Positions 14,969 through 23,469 of a stretch of DNA of 64,000 nt are shown here, piece after piece. The DNA is from Flavobacterium sp. LHD-85. GTDB taxonomy: Bacteria; Bacteroidota; Bacteroidia; Flavobacteriales; Flavobacteriaceae. Within the stretch, counting starts at the first letter, position 1. Every line of letters starts with the position of its first letter. Made by a program: the position numbers and the translations under genes. The DNA lies in the NCBI RefSeq assembly GCF_030929595.1, contig NZ_JAVFVR010000002.1:50060-114059 (forward strand). The letters run 5' to 3'. The notes under the pieces are model-generated. The model had not been told where the DNA came from. It saw only the letters and a list, made by a program, of their open reading frames with translations, and did no database searches.

Positions 14969-16846
14969 ATGAAGCATTTTTACACTCTAATTTTTCTATT
15001 TGCCACGTATTTTACTTTTGGACAAACGAGTCCAGACAAATACGATTATTTTGTACAGTTTAACGGAAATCAGCTTTCTAAAAAAGTCAGCATAGATGAG
15101 GTGCTGAATCATTCAATTATTACTATATACACGAGTAAAAAACCTGATTTTGATTTGCGTCAATATACTTCGATCATTCAATTGGACCAGAAAATTACGG
15201 TTCATGGAAATTTCTTAGATAGTGTTCCGTTTTATCAGGTTACTATTCCGATAAAAAACAAAGAAGCAGTTAGACAATATCTGATTGAAAAACAAGGAGC
15301 TAATGAAAAGAATGGCATAATTGAAGAATTTGGCAAATATGCTGTTTTTACACCAAGCGGTTTAAAGAGATCATTTGTTTGGAATGATAATTATTTGGTC
15401 ATATTTGAATTAACAAAAAGACTTCCTAATAAATTTTATGCCTCGCCAGATGGGCCTCCTGTTTTAAACGATTCAATAGGAATTTCGGAAGCGTATGAAG
15501 AAACGGTAATTGTAGATACACCGAAAGTATATGGAGTAGAAGAAGCGCCAAATCCGCCGAAAATAGCAGAACCGTCTGTAGTGCGCGATGAACTGATGGT
15601 AGCTGATGTGCCAGCCGGATCAGCAGAGACGGGAGAACAAGATTATTTGTACGACGGAAATCCTTATCAAGAATATACGGCTGAACAGGCAGAATTTGAT
15701 AAAAAACTAGCCGAACAGCAAAGAGAAATTATAAAAGGCTTATTTGAAAATGGTTTTACAGCGCCAAGTTTTTCAAAAATAAATGCTTTAGCAGATATTT
15801 CGTCTTGGGTTAATTATAGCGGATTGATGTCCAGTTTTTATTCGTTGTACAATTATCCTTTGGCGCTGTTTGGCGGTTATGATAAATACCTGCCAATGCA
15901 GAAGAATTTTGGGAATTTTATAAAAGGCATTAATCTGGATTTTTATTTTGATAATGATAATTCTCGAATAGAAGAGGTGGTTGAATATGCTCCAGAAATT
16001 GCTGCTGTTGTAAGCAAAATTAGTGATAGAAAAATCAATAAAAGTATCTTTAGTTATTTTCCAGCAGAAAAACCTTTAGGTTACATTTCGTATCATGCCA
16101 ATACAAAAGCGACACTTGAAAATTTTCCATCATTGATGTCTGAATTATTTCAGAATCCAAAATTCGCGAAGGAAGATATTACGCTAATTACAGATCTGAT
16201 TTCTACAATTGTTGACGAAGAAGCGACAGCAAAGCTTTTTGATGGTGATTTAAGCGCTTTTTTATACGGTACGAAAGAAGTTGAGGTAATGACCAAAAAG
16301 TATGATTATGATGAGAATTATGAAGAAAAAATAACGGAGGAAAAAGTGAAAAAAGATATTCCACTGTTTTCTGTGATTTTTACTTCCACACATCCGACTT
16401 TTGGAGATAAATTATTGCAATTGGGAGTTCGTAAAAAAGTTCTGGTTCCAAATGGAAATTCATATATTGTGGTTGGCACTCAGGAATATGGTGATATTTA
16501 TATTACGAAAGATAAAGATGTCGTAATTGTTGCCAATACAAAAGATTATTTTGGAACAGGAAAAGGTTCTTTTGTCAAAGACGCAAAGAAAGAATTAAGC
16601 AAAAATTACATTTCTGGAAAACTGGATATTGCGCAAACCGTAAAAACATTCGGTAAAAATGCAAAAGATTCAGAATTGGATCGAATGACCAAAATTTCAT
16701 CTCAGTTTTCAGACGTATCAATTGAATCGCCTAAAAAACTAATTGACAATAAATTGAAGTTTGTTTTTAAACTAAATTCTTTCAAGTCTGATAAAAACAT
16801 TATTCTGCAGACATTAGATCTGGCAGAAGAAATGACTTCTAAATAA
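14969..16846 (+). CDS. Exported protein of unknown function, 625 aa
   Basis: 625 residues with a Sec signal peptide (MKHFYTLIFLFATYFTFGQ). An acidic, Pro/Glu-rich linker (about 175-250) separates an N-terminal region (about 20-165) from a large C-terminal region. The latter has repeated patterns of hydrophobic strands and helices (NYSGLMSSFYSLYNYPLALFGGYDKYLP, shown here only as landmarks NYSGLMSS and GGYDKYLP), but no known catalytic motif. No T9SS sorting tail is seen. It follows a lipoprotein gene by 3 bp and ends at an intrinsic terminator. I do not recognise the family. Confidence 0.8.
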   Translation: MKHFYTLIFLFATYFTFGQTSPDKYDYFVQFNGNQLSKKVSIDEVLNHSIITIYTSKKPDFDLRQYTSIIQLDQKITVHGNFLDSVPFYQVTIPIKNKEAVRQYLIEKQGANEKNGIIEEFGKYAVFTPSGLKRSFVWNDNYLVIFELTKRLPNKFYASPDGPPVLNDSIGISEAYEETVIVDTPKVYGVEEAPNPPKIAEPSVVRDELMVADVPAGSAETGEQDYLYDGNPYQEYTAEQAEFDKKLAEQQREIIKGLFENGFTAPSFSKINALADISSWVNYSGLMSSFYSLYNYPLALFGGYDKYLPMQKNFGNFIKGINLDFYFDNDNSRIEEVVEYAPEIAAVVSKISDRKINKSIFSYFPAEKPLGYISYHANTKATLENFPSLMSELFQNPKFAKEDITLITDLISTIVDEEATAKLFDGDLSAFLYGTKEVEVMTKKYDYDENYEEKITEEKVKKDIPLFSVIFTSTHPTFGDKLLQLGVRKKVLVPNGNSYIVVGTQEYGDIYITKDKDVVIVANTKDYFGTGKGSFVKDAKKELSKNYISGKLDIAQTVKTFGKNAKDSELDRMTKISSQFSDVSIESPKKLIDNKLKFVFKLNSFKSDKNIILQTLDLAEEMTSK

Positions 16847-16856
16847 TCGAAAAAAG

Positions 16857-16890
16857 AAAAATCCCTGATATGAGAGTATCAGGGATTTTT
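16857..16890 (+). terminator. Intrinsic terminator after the lipoprotein/625-aa gene pair
   Basis: The stem AAAAATCCCTGATA / TATCAGGGATTTTTTT encloses a 6-nt loop and ends in a T-run. Confidence 0.9.
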
Positions 16891-16908
16891 TTATTCAAAA
16901 AAACAATT

Positions 16909-16985
16909 CATTCCGTAGGAATGTTTCATCGGTAGAAAAAAAAATTGACGGTACCATTTATTTACGTTCCGTAGGAACGTTTGAT
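16909..16985. repeat. REP-like unit, family A (third copy)
   Basis: Hairpin CATTCCGTAGGAATG (16909-16923), linker TTCATCGGTAGAAAAA and hairpin ACGTTCCGTAGGAACGT (16964-16980), then TTGATTTTTT. It has the same order and linker as the pair at 12490-12663 and again lies between convergent genes. Confidence 0.85.
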
Positions 16986-16997
16986 TTTTTCAGCTTG

Positions 16998-17894
16998 CTA
17001 AGTAATTGAAGCCTGATAAATTCCTTTAATCGTTTCTTTTAATTCAGCATTAAATTCTTCATCAGATTGGCCAGCGGTAAGTCCTTCAGACAATGCTCTA
17101 GAAAAACTGGCAATCAATCCGTGGTTTTGTGAGAGTTTTTGATTTGCATCTTCTCGTGAATATCCGCCAGAAAGTGCTACAACACGAATCACATGAGAAT
17201 CTGAAATAAGATCGCTGTAAAAATTGTTCACGGTCGGAATCGAAAGTTTCAGCATTACTTTTACCTCTTTATCCAATAAATGAAGCTGTTTTTGAATTTC
17301 TTCTTTCAGAATCTCTTCCGATTTTTCTTTATCAGGACTGTAAATATCAACTTCAGGTTCTATAATTGGGATTAAACCTTTGCTGAAGATTTGTTTTCCT
17401 ACTTCAAATTGCTGGGCAACAATATCTCGTATTCCGTCAGGATTCGCTTCTTTAACTACAGAACGCATTTTAGTTCCAAAAATATTTCGTTCTACAGCCC
17501 GATCTAACAATTCATTTAAGCCAGAAATGGGTTTCATTAGTTGTACGCCATTTGCAAGATCTGCAAGTCCTTTATCTACTTTCAAGAATGGAATAATATG
17601 TTTTTTCTCCCATAAATAATCGGCTGTCCATTGTCCGTCTATTTTACGATCCATTGTATTTTCAAACAAAATAGCACCTAGAATATATTGGCTGTCAAAA
17701 GCAGGACTTTTAATAATTCTAGTTCTCATTTCATGTACAAGAGTGTACATTTCTTCGTCATTTTTATATTGATTTTCTTGAACACCATATTGCGATAATG
17801 CCTTTGGTGTGCTGCCACCGCTTTGGTCAAGTGCTGCGATAAACCCTTTTCCAAAATGCATGAGATTTAATTGTTCTGTGTTCCTATTTTCCAT
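16998..17894 (-). CDS. fda: Fructose-bisphosphate aldolase class I
   Basis: Reversible cleavage of fructose 1,6-bisphosphate to glyceraldehyde 3-phosphate and dihydroxyacetone phosphate through a lysine Schiff base. 298 residues, the length of the Staphylococcus-type class I enzyme. Landmarks are [17 protein letters not shown] (about 18-34), [10 protein letters not shown] (about 176-185), [14 protein letters not shown] with the candidate Schiff-base Lys near residue 215, and [13 protein letters not shown] (phosphate-binding). No metal site of the class II type is present. It is transcribed alone. Confidence 0.93.
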   Translation of the reverse strand: MENRNTEQLNLMHFGKGFIAALDQSGGSTPKALSQYGVQENQYKNDEEMYTLVHEMRTRIIKSPAFDSQYILGAILFENTMDRKIDGQWTADYLWEKKHIIPFLKVDKGLADLANGVQLMKPISGLNELLDRAVERNIFGTKMRSVVKEANPDGIRDIVAQQFEVGKQIFSKGLIPIIEPEVDIYSPDKEKSEEILKEEIQKQLHLLDKEVKVMLKLSIPTVNNFYSDLISDSHVIRVVALSGGYSREDANQKLSQNHGLIASFSRALSEGLTAGQSDEEFNAELKETIKGIYQASIT

Positions 17895-17976
17895 AATAAT
17901 GAATTTTAGTTTTTCATAAATCTCTCTAATTTAAGCATTTTTATTGTGCTTGCGGTTTATTTCAGATTAAGATTTC

Positions 17977-18909
17977 TTACAGTCCGATTTTTTCATTGAC
18001 CTTATCGTAGACTTCTTTTACCTTTTTAGGAGGATCAAATCGATACCCGACAGACAATTTTAGAGTAGAAATATTATCATTCAATCGCGGATCGGCTTTG
18101 TCATCTTGTGCAAAACCTATGGTGTTAAGACTTGCAAAACCAAAAAAGCGGTCTCTGTTATAAGCCAGCTTCAAATTGAAGTCGGCCTGATATAAAGCTG
18201 AGGTTTCTTTATCAATAATGTTAAGACCGCCACCCAAAGCAAGTCCGGCGCCAATTAAAACCCGATCGCTAATTACAAAATTGTAAAAATAGGAGGGCGC
18301 CAGCGTTATAACATAAATATCTCCAGGAGACGAGTCGGGAGTGTTTAAATCTAAATTGGTGTAATAAAATGAGAAAGTCGGAATGAAACTTCCAGAACTT
18401 TTAGTCTGCCATTCGTTTTGGCTTACAAGTGTTTTAAAAGAGAATTTATCATTAAAAACATAAGCAGTCGATCCGCCAATTTTTGTGGTTCGCATATTAG
18501 GCAGCTGAGCTGTAATATTATCATCACTGATATAAAATCCTTTTTGATTGATAAAAGTCAAAGACTGCATCCATTTTTTATAGTAAAAACGGGTATTGAA
18601 ATTAAAATGCTTAGAATGAGAATCGCCTTTATTCTGGCTTAGAAATTTAGGCGCAAAACCAATTGTGACATCAATAATTTTGTAATTCAAATTAAAACCA
18701 ATTTGTTCTCTTCGATTCGGAATTAGATTCACATACATTTTCGGATCAGTATTGTCTGAAGCAATCTGAAAACTATTGGAAGTATCTAAATAATAAATAC
18801 TGGCGGTAATTTTATCATTGTATGATTTAAAATACGGATTTTGCAGGGAATCGTTTTGGGCAAAACACCCAAAAATGCTAGTAAAGAATGTGGCGTAAAT
18901 CAGTTTCAA
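17977..18909 (-). CDS. Outer-membrane beta-barrel protein (DUF6268-like)
   Basis: About 310 residues from a TTG start at 18907-18909, which gives the tidy signal peptide KLIYATFFTSIFGCFAQ. The only longer start (TTG near 18945) falls inside the REP hairpin at 18931-18943 and is unlikely. The body has alternating amphipathic strands rich in Tyr, Phe and Asn, ending near SVGYRFDPPKK, as in outer-membrane barrels; DUF6268 is my best family guess. Function is unknown. An ATG may have been displaced when the REP unit arrived, leaving a TTG start. Confidence 0.7.
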   Translation of the reverse strand: MKLIYATFFTSIFGCFAQNDSLQNPYFKSYNDKITASIYYLDTSNSFQIASDNTDPKMYVNLIPNRREQIGFNLNYKIIDVTIGFAPKFLSQNKGDSHSKHFNFNTRFYYKKWMQSLTFINQKGFYISDDNITAQLPNMRTTKIGGSTAYVFNDKFSFKTLVSQNEWQTKSSGSFIPTFSFYYTNLDLNTPDSSPGDIYVITLAPSYFYNFVISDRVLIGAGLALGGGLNIIDKETSALYQADFNLKLAYNRDRFFGFASLNTIGFAQDDKADPRLNDNISTLKLSVGYRFDPPKKVKEVYDKVNEKIGL

Positions 18910-18929
18910 AATAATGTGGTATTTAAAAA

Positions 18930-19001
18930 TGCTTCGGAGAAGCAAAATATTTATAGCAATTATAATAATCGAATAAGATTGAAGCTCCAGAGGAGCGACA
19001 T
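18930..19001. repeat. REP-like unit, family B, copy 1
   Basis: Hairpin GCTTCGGAGAAGC (18931-18943), the tail AAAATATTTATAG, an AT-rich linker, then hairpin GCTCCAGAGGAGC (18984-18996) with tail GACAT. It abuts the 3' end of the Y1 transposase gene. Confidence 0.85.
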
Positions 19002-19004
19002 AAA

Positions 19005-19463
19005 TTAAATATCATCAAACAGATATTCATTTTTAAAATCAATATTGAATAATTTTAGAAATGCGATATATTCTTCTTTAAACGTTTTGGTTTTATGATG
19101 TTCTTCTTGATTTTCAATGTATTTTATAACAGGTGTCAATTGTGAATGTCCATATGAAAACGCTCCAAAACCTGTTTGCCATTCGAATTTCCCATTTATC
19201 CATTTTTGTTCATTGATAAATTTGGATGAACTTGATTTAATATCTCTTACCAAATCTGATACTGAAATATTTGGTTTTATTCCAACTAAGATATGAATAT
19301 GATCTGGCATTCCGTTTATTGCAATCAGTTTTTGTTTCTGATTGGTAATAATTCCTGTAATGTATTTAAAAATTTCATTTTTCCAATTTTTGGAAATTAA
19401 GTTCTGCCTTCCTTTTACAGCAAAAACAATTTGAATGTATAATTGAGAATAAGTATTAGCCAT
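19005..19463 (-). mobile_element. REP-associated tyrosine transposase (RAYT, IS200-like Y1 family)
   Basis: 152-residue single-domain Y1 transposase. The HUH motif is HIHILVG (about 56-62) after the conserved NGMPDH, and the catalytic tyrosine is most likely in VIKYIENQEEHHK (about residue 116); WQTGFGAFSYGHSQ precedes it. The protein is intact. It is flanked by three family B palindromic units (18930-19001, 19549-19619, 19665-19733), the arrangement known for RAYT proteins that move or maintain REP sequences. There is no IS605-type TnpB. Confidence 0.92.
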
Positions 19464-19548
19464 GTTTTTAAATAAAATTTATTGAAAGGTTAAATCTAGT
19501 CAATAAATTTAATTGTAGGATAAATATTTCTTTTTTATGCAAAATAAA

Positions 19549-19619
19549 TATGTCGCCCCTCTGGGGCTCTTTTAAAGAGATGTTAGATTATGCTATAAAT
19601 ATTGGGCTTCTCCGAAGCC
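19549..19619. repeat. REP-like unit, family B, copy 2 (inverted)
   Basis: In inverted order relative to copy 1: ATGTC, hairpin GCCCCTCTGGGGC (19555-19567), linker, CTATAAATATT, hairpin GGCTTCTCCGAAGCC (19605-19619). It lies upstream of the transposase gene. Confidence 0.85.
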
Positions 19620-19664
19620 TTTTCTGATTTTAGTATAAAAAATAGATGGAGTGCGTAAAAAAAA

Positions 19665-19733
19665 TGCTCCAGCGGAGCAAAATATTTATAGAAATTGAAT
19701 TGACAAAAAAAAGAAGCCCCAGAGGGGCGACAT
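19665..19733. repeat. REP-like unit, family B, copy 3
   Basis: Hairpin TGCTCCAGCGGAGCA (19665-19679), AAATATTTATAG, linker, hairpin GCCCCAGAGGGGC (19716-19728) and GACAT. It has the same orientation as copy 1 and ends 28 bp beyond the hemF stop. Confidence 0.85.
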
Positions 19734-19761
19734 ATAATTATCAAATTAAATAAATTTTTGA

Positions 19762-20667
19762 CTATGAAATCCACTCACGCGGATTTGCCAATACATTGAT
19801 CAATTTTTCTTCTTCGCTTCCTGCTTCTGGATGATGATCATAAACCCATTGAACATGCGGAGGCAAACTCATCAAAATACTTTCGATTCTTCCGTTGGTT
19901 TTTAAACCGAATAAAGTGCCTTTGTCATGAACCAAATTGAATTCAACATAACGACCACGACGAATTTCCTGCCAGGTTCTGTTCTCTGGAGTATATTCTA
20001 AAACCTTTCTTTTTTCTACAATTGGCACATAAGCTTCAAGGAAACTATTTCCCACTTCGGTTACAAAATCGTACCAGTTTTCCATAGACATTTGCTCATT
20101 TGCTTTGCAATAATCAAAGAATAAACCGCCAAGTCCGCGGGCTTCATTTCGGTGTGCGTTCCAGAAATACGAATCACATTGTTTTTTATATTTTGGATAA
20201 AATTCTGGATTGTGTTTATCGCAAGCTGTTTTACAAGTTTGATGAAAGTGAATTGCATCTTCTTCAAACAAATAATAAGGCGTTAAATCCTGTCCGCCGC
20301 CAAACCATTGCTCAATTACTTTTCCAGATTCGTCATACATTTCGAAATATCGCCAATTGGCGTGCACGGTAGGAACCATTGGGTTTTTCGGGTGAATCAC
20401 TAAGCTTAATCCACATGCAAAGAAATCTGCTTCACCAACACCAAACATTTTCTGCATCGTTTCAGGAAGTTTTCCGTGAACGGCTGAAATGTTTACACCG
20501 CCCTTTTCGAAAACCGCCCCGTTTTCAATAACACGTGTTCTTCCGCCACCGCCTTCAGGACGTTTCCATAAATCTTCACGGAATTTTGCAGTTCCATCAA
20601 CAGCTTCTAATCCAGCGCAGATTTGATCTTGTAAATTTTGTATGTATGCGTAAAATTTGTCTTTCAT
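19762..20667 (-). CDS. hemF: Oxygen-dependent coproporphyrinogen III oxidase
   Basis: Aerobic oxidative decarboxylation of coproporphyrinogen III to protoporphyrinogen IX. 301 residues. Typical blocks are visible: RPEGGGGRTRVIENGAVFEK (about 37-56), the FGGGQDLTPYYLFEEDA region (about 122-138), EARGLGGLFFDY, and near the C-terminus VEFNLVHDKGTLFGLKTNGR followed by ESILMSLPP. It overlaps the upstream acetyltransferase gene by 4 bp. Choice of HemF rather than HemN indicates an oxygen-using organism. Confidence 0.97.
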   Translation of the reverse strand: MKDKFYAYIQNLQDQICAGLEAVDGTAKFREDLWKRPEGGGGRTRVIENGAVFEKGGVNISAVHGKLPETMQKMFGVGEADFFACGLSLVIHPKNPMVPTVHANWRYFEMYDESGKVIEQWFGGGQDLTPYYLFEEDAIHFHQTCKTACDKHNPEFYPKYKKQCDSYFWNAHRNEARGLGGLFFDYCKANEQMSMENWYDFVTEVGNSFLEAYVPIVEKRKVLEYTPENRTWQEIRRGRYVEFNLVHDKGTLFGLKTNGRIESILMSLPPHVQWVYDHHPEAGSEEEKLINVLANPREWIS

Positions 20668-21209
20668 GATTTTATGTATTCTGATTTAAGAAGTCCGAAG
20701 TAAACAGAGTTTTGCAAAGTGCCATCGCCATTTCTAAATTCGTCTCTTAAAATTCCTTCTTGTTTAAAATTATGTTTTAATGCAATTCGCTGACTTGCGA
20801 TATTTACTTCTGATGTACAAATGAAAATCTTGTTCATCATTAATTCATTGAAACAAAAATCAAGTGCATTGGCAACCATTTTTGAGGTTATTCCTTTTCC
20901 TTGATAATCTTCATCAATAAAATATCCGAATTCACATTTAGAAATGCGATAATCGATCGTTTTTACACACAAATAACCAATTAGATTATTTGTTTTTATA
21001 TCTCGGGCGAAGAAATAATATCCTTCACCGTTTCTTTCTTTGTCATTATTAAAGGAGATAAAATTTTCTGCTTTTTCTGGTGAGTCAGAATTAGCTAGTG
21101 TTACAGGGAAAGTTTTTTCAATGTGGTTTTTATTCTTGTCAATGAGTTTATAAAACTCTTCAGGAAGAATATTTTCAATTCGGTCTGTTTTCCAATCTGT
21201 AAAACTCAT
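20664..21209 (-). CDS. GNAT family N-acetyltransferase (RimJ/RimL-like)
   Basis: 181 residues. The acetyl-CoA binding segment reads YFIDEDYQGKGITSKMVANAL (landmarks GYFID and QGKGITS, about residues 95-115), followed by the IASQRIALKHNFKQEGILRDE block typical of RimL-type ribosomal-protein acetyltransferases (landmarks SQRIALKHNF). It sits between the 125-aa unknown gene (2 bp away) and hemF (4-bp overlap), so it is transcribed with the heme genes. The acceptor is unknown; modification of a protein N-terminus or a small amine is possible. Confidence 0.88.
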   Translation of the reverse strand: MSFTDWKTDRIENILPEEFYKLIDKNKNHIEKTFPVTLANSDSPEKAENFISFNNDKERNGEGYYFFARDIKTNNLIGYLCVKTIDYRISKCEFGYFIDEDYQGKGITSKMVANALDFCFNELMMNKIFICTSEVNIASQRIALKHNFKQEGILRDEFRNGDGTLQNSVYFGLLKSEYIKS

Positions 21210-21211
21210 TG

Positions 21212-21589
21212 CTATTTGTTTTTTAAAGAAGAGATTTTAGTATTAATTCCAAACGAAAAAACTTTGCTTTCCTTTTGGATATATTGATAAATCGCTAAAG
21301 TTTTATCAGTAAAATTATAGTTTTCATCTTTAGAAAATTCGATTAAAATATCTCCGAATTTCTCTAAATGTTCCCAATCAAAATGAAGACGCATTAATAA
21401 TGTGATTAAATCGTCATTTGTTTGGCTGGATAAAGTTTCGAGGTTCAGCCCAATTTCTTTCAGCTGATTTTCAATATTTTCTTTTTCCAGATTGTTCAAA
21501 GGATAAGGGACATAAACAAGAGTTCTCAACGTTTTGAGGACGTTATCAATTCTTATTTTTTCTTCGTCTCTTAAGCCTTTGTTAAGCAT
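21212..21589 (-). CDS. Conserved-looking protein of unknown function, 125 aa
   Basis: The start is taken as the ATG at 21587-21589 (MLNKGLRDEEKIRIDNVLK). A longer in-frame opening would read through the palindrome at 21592-21671 and into hemE, which is implausible. The protein is soluble and helical, with LLMRLHFDWEHLEKFGDIL as its clearest feature. I recognise no domain. It is cotranscribed with the acetyltransferase and hemF, and its place in the heme block may be the only clue to its job. Confidence 0.75.
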   Translation of the reverse strand: MLNKGLRDEEKIRIDNVLKTLRTLVYVPYPLNNLEKENIENQLKEIGLNLETLSSQTNDDLITLLMRLHFDWEHLEKFGDILIEFSKDENYNFTDKTLAIYQYIQKESKVFSFGINTKISSLKNK

Positions 21590-21591
21590 GG

Positions 21592-21671
21592 TTTGTAAGT
21601 TGATGGTTGATGGTTTTTGGTTGATAGTTTGGAATGTTCCATCAACCATCAACCAAAAACCATCAACTAAA
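21592..21671. repeat. Intergenic palindrome of reiterated word TTGATGGT/ACCATCAA
   Basis: Arms made of repeated GTTGATGG and TTTTTGGTTGAT words face inverted copies ATCAACCAAAAACC and CCATCAAC, with a GGAATGTTCC centre. It fills the space between hemE and the 125-aa gene and could fold into a long hairpin on either strand. Confidence 0.8.
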
Positions 21672-22697
21672 TTAATTCCCGTATTCCTTAACCGCGTCAA
21701 TAAACGCTTTTGCATGGTCTACAGGTATATTTGGTAAAATTCCGTGACCTAAATTTACGATATATTTATCTTTTCCGAATTCGTCGATCATTTCGTGAAC
21801 CATTTTCTTGATAGTCGGAATTGGAGAAAGTAATCTTGACGGATCAAAGTTTCCTTGTAAAGTAATGTTTCCACCAGATAAATAACGAGCATTTCTAGCC
21901 GAACAAGTCCAATCAACCCCTAAAGCCGAAGCTTTACTTTTACCCATTTCGCCAAGAGCAAACCAGCACCCTTTTCCAAAAACAATAACTGGCGTAATAT
22001 CCGCTAAAGCATCAACGATTTGGTTAATGTATTTCCATGAAAATTCCTGATAATCAACCGGAGAAAGCATTCCTCCCCAAGAATCAAAAATCTGAACCGC
22101 ATTTACACCCGATTTTACTTTTTCTTTTAAATATAAAATAGTTGTATCGGTGATTTTTTGTAATAATGTATGTGCTGCAGCTGGGTTTGAAAAGCAGAAT
22201 CCTTTTGCTGTATCAAAGCTTTTAGAACCTTTTCCTTCAACAGCATAACAGAAAATGGTCCATGGAGAACCTGCGAAACCAATTAAAGGCACTTCATCGT
22301 TCAGCATTTCTTTAGTCAATTTCACAGCATCAAAAACATAACCTAAAGTTTCATTTACATCTGGAACATAAACTTTGTGAACATCAGCCAAAGAACGAAT
22401 CGGATTTGGAATAATTGGTCCCAAATTGTCTTTCAATTCTACGTGAATCCCCATAGCACGAGGCACTACCAAAATATCCGAAAACAAAATAGCAGCATCT
22501 GGAGCAATTCTACGAATCGGTTGAACTGTAATTTCAGCAGCTAATTCTGGAGTTTCACAACGCGTAAAGAAATCATATTTATCACGCAATTCTCTAAATT
22601 CTGGTAAATATCTTCCTGCCTGACGCATCATCCATACTGGCGGACGCTGAACAGTTTCTCCTTTTAATGCTCTTAAAAATAGGTCGTTTTTTAACAT
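21672..22697 (-). CDS. hemE: Uroporphyrinogen decarboxylase
   Basis: Decarboxylates the four acetate side chains of uroporphyrinogen III to give coproporphyrinogen III. 341 residues. The N-terminal signature [16 protein letters not shown] (about 19-34) includes the conserved arginines, and the second signature [16 protein letters not shown] (about 139-154) is also present; the GNFDPSRLL and [18 protein letters not shown] end blocks are intact. It is separated from hemD by two tandem palindromes and from the downstream gene by another. Confidence 0.97.
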   Translation of the reverse strand: MLKNDLFLRALKGETVQRPPVWMMRQAGRYLPEFRELRDKYDFFTRCETPELAAEITVQPIRRIAPDAAILFSDILVVPRAMGIHVELKDNLGPIIPNPIRSLADVHKVYVPDVNETLGYVFDAVKLTKEMLNDEVPLIGFAGSPWTIFCYAVEGKGSKSFDTAKGFCFSNPAAAHTLLQKITDTTILYLKEKVKSGVNAVQIFDSWGGMLSPVDYQEFSWKYINQIVDALADITPVIVFGKGCWFALGEMGKSKASALGVDWTCSARNARYLSGGNITLQGNFDPSRLLSPIPTIKKMVHEMIDEFGKDKYIVNLGHGILPNIPVDHAKAFIDAVKEYGN

Positions 22698-22712
22698 CTC
22701 TTATTTGTTTTT

Positions 22713-22791
22713 CCTACAAGGTTTTTAAAACCTTGTAGGTATTATTTGTTGATTTATATTTAAACCTACAAGGTTTTGAAAACCTTGCAGG
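22713..22791. repeat. Two tandem 27-bp palindromes between hemD and hemE
   Basis: 22713-22739 and 22765-22791 are near-identical palindromes with arms CCTACAAGGTTTT / AAAACCTTGTAGG (the second has one change, TGCAGG). They lie within a same-strand heme gene series and may attenuate or stabilise the transcript. Confidence 0.85.
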
Positions 22792-22803
22792 AAGTCGTAA
22801 ACA

Positions 22804-23469
22804 TTATTTGTATTCGTGAATTACATCTTCGATCACGTCGTCAATTGTTGGTTGATCTGCGATGATGATATTCTTTGTTATTTTTGACAAAGCTTCTGCG
22901 GTTGTATCGCCAATGCAGAAACAGATTTGTTTATTGATGGTATTGTCTTTCAGATAACTTTTAACTCCAGACGGACTAAAAAACAAAATCGCTTCAGGAT
23001 TTGCTTTTATTTTCTGAGGCTGCAGCGTAGTTTCGTAAACCTGAATTTCATTGAACTTTATTCCAGCTTCTTTTAAAGCTTCGGGTAAAGTGTCTCTTCT
23101 TAAATTGCCACTGAAAAAAGTATAACTTTCATTTCCATAAATCAAAGTGATGATTTCTGCTAAATCTGAAGCATAACCTGTGTAAGCCACCACATTAAAG
23201 CCATTATCGCTTAAAAGCGTTTTGGTTTTAAGTCCAACGCAATACACGTTTTTCTTTTTTAATTCTTCTGATTTGGGATCAGATAAAACACTATGAACGG
23301 CATTCTGACTTGTAAAAATTAGACTTTCGTTGAGGTCTTTTAATTCGAAAGGTTTATTTTCTGTTTTAATGAAATCAGCTTCGATTAATTCAACGCCATA
23401 TTTCATTAACTCTTGTTTATGAAGAGGAGATAATATTTTGGTAGATAATATCTGAACTGGATTTGCCAT
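22804..23469 (-). CDS. hemD: Uroporphyrinogen-III synthase
   Basis: Cyclises hydroxymethylbilane with D-ring inversion to uroporphyrinogen III. 221 residues. The family is poorly conserved, but the two-domain layout and blocks such as LIFTSQNAVHSVL (about 49-61), VYCVGLKTKTLL and the C-terminal ILFFSPSGVKSYL and CFCIGDTTAEAL are typical. Its start overlaps the hemC stop by one base, indicating translational coupling. The position directly after hemC supports the call. Confidence 0.93.
   Translation of the reverse strand: MANPVQILSTKILSPLHKQELMKYGVELIEADFIKTENKPFELKDLNESLIFTSQNAVHSVLSDPKSEELKKKNVYCVGLKTKTLLSDNGFNVVAYTGYASDLAEIITLIYGNESYTFFSGNLRRDTLPEALKEAGIKFNEIQVYETTLQPQKIKANPEAILFFSPSGVKSYLKDNTINKQICFCIGDTTAEALSKITKNIIIADQPTIDDVIEDVIHEYK

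Noticed and set aside
19583..19774. 63-aa minus-strand frame
   Set aside because: It covers family B REP units and the hemF 3' end.
21590..21715. Upstream extension of the 125-aa gene
   Set aside because: It reads through an intergenic palindrome and into hemE; the ATG at 21587-21589 is adequate.
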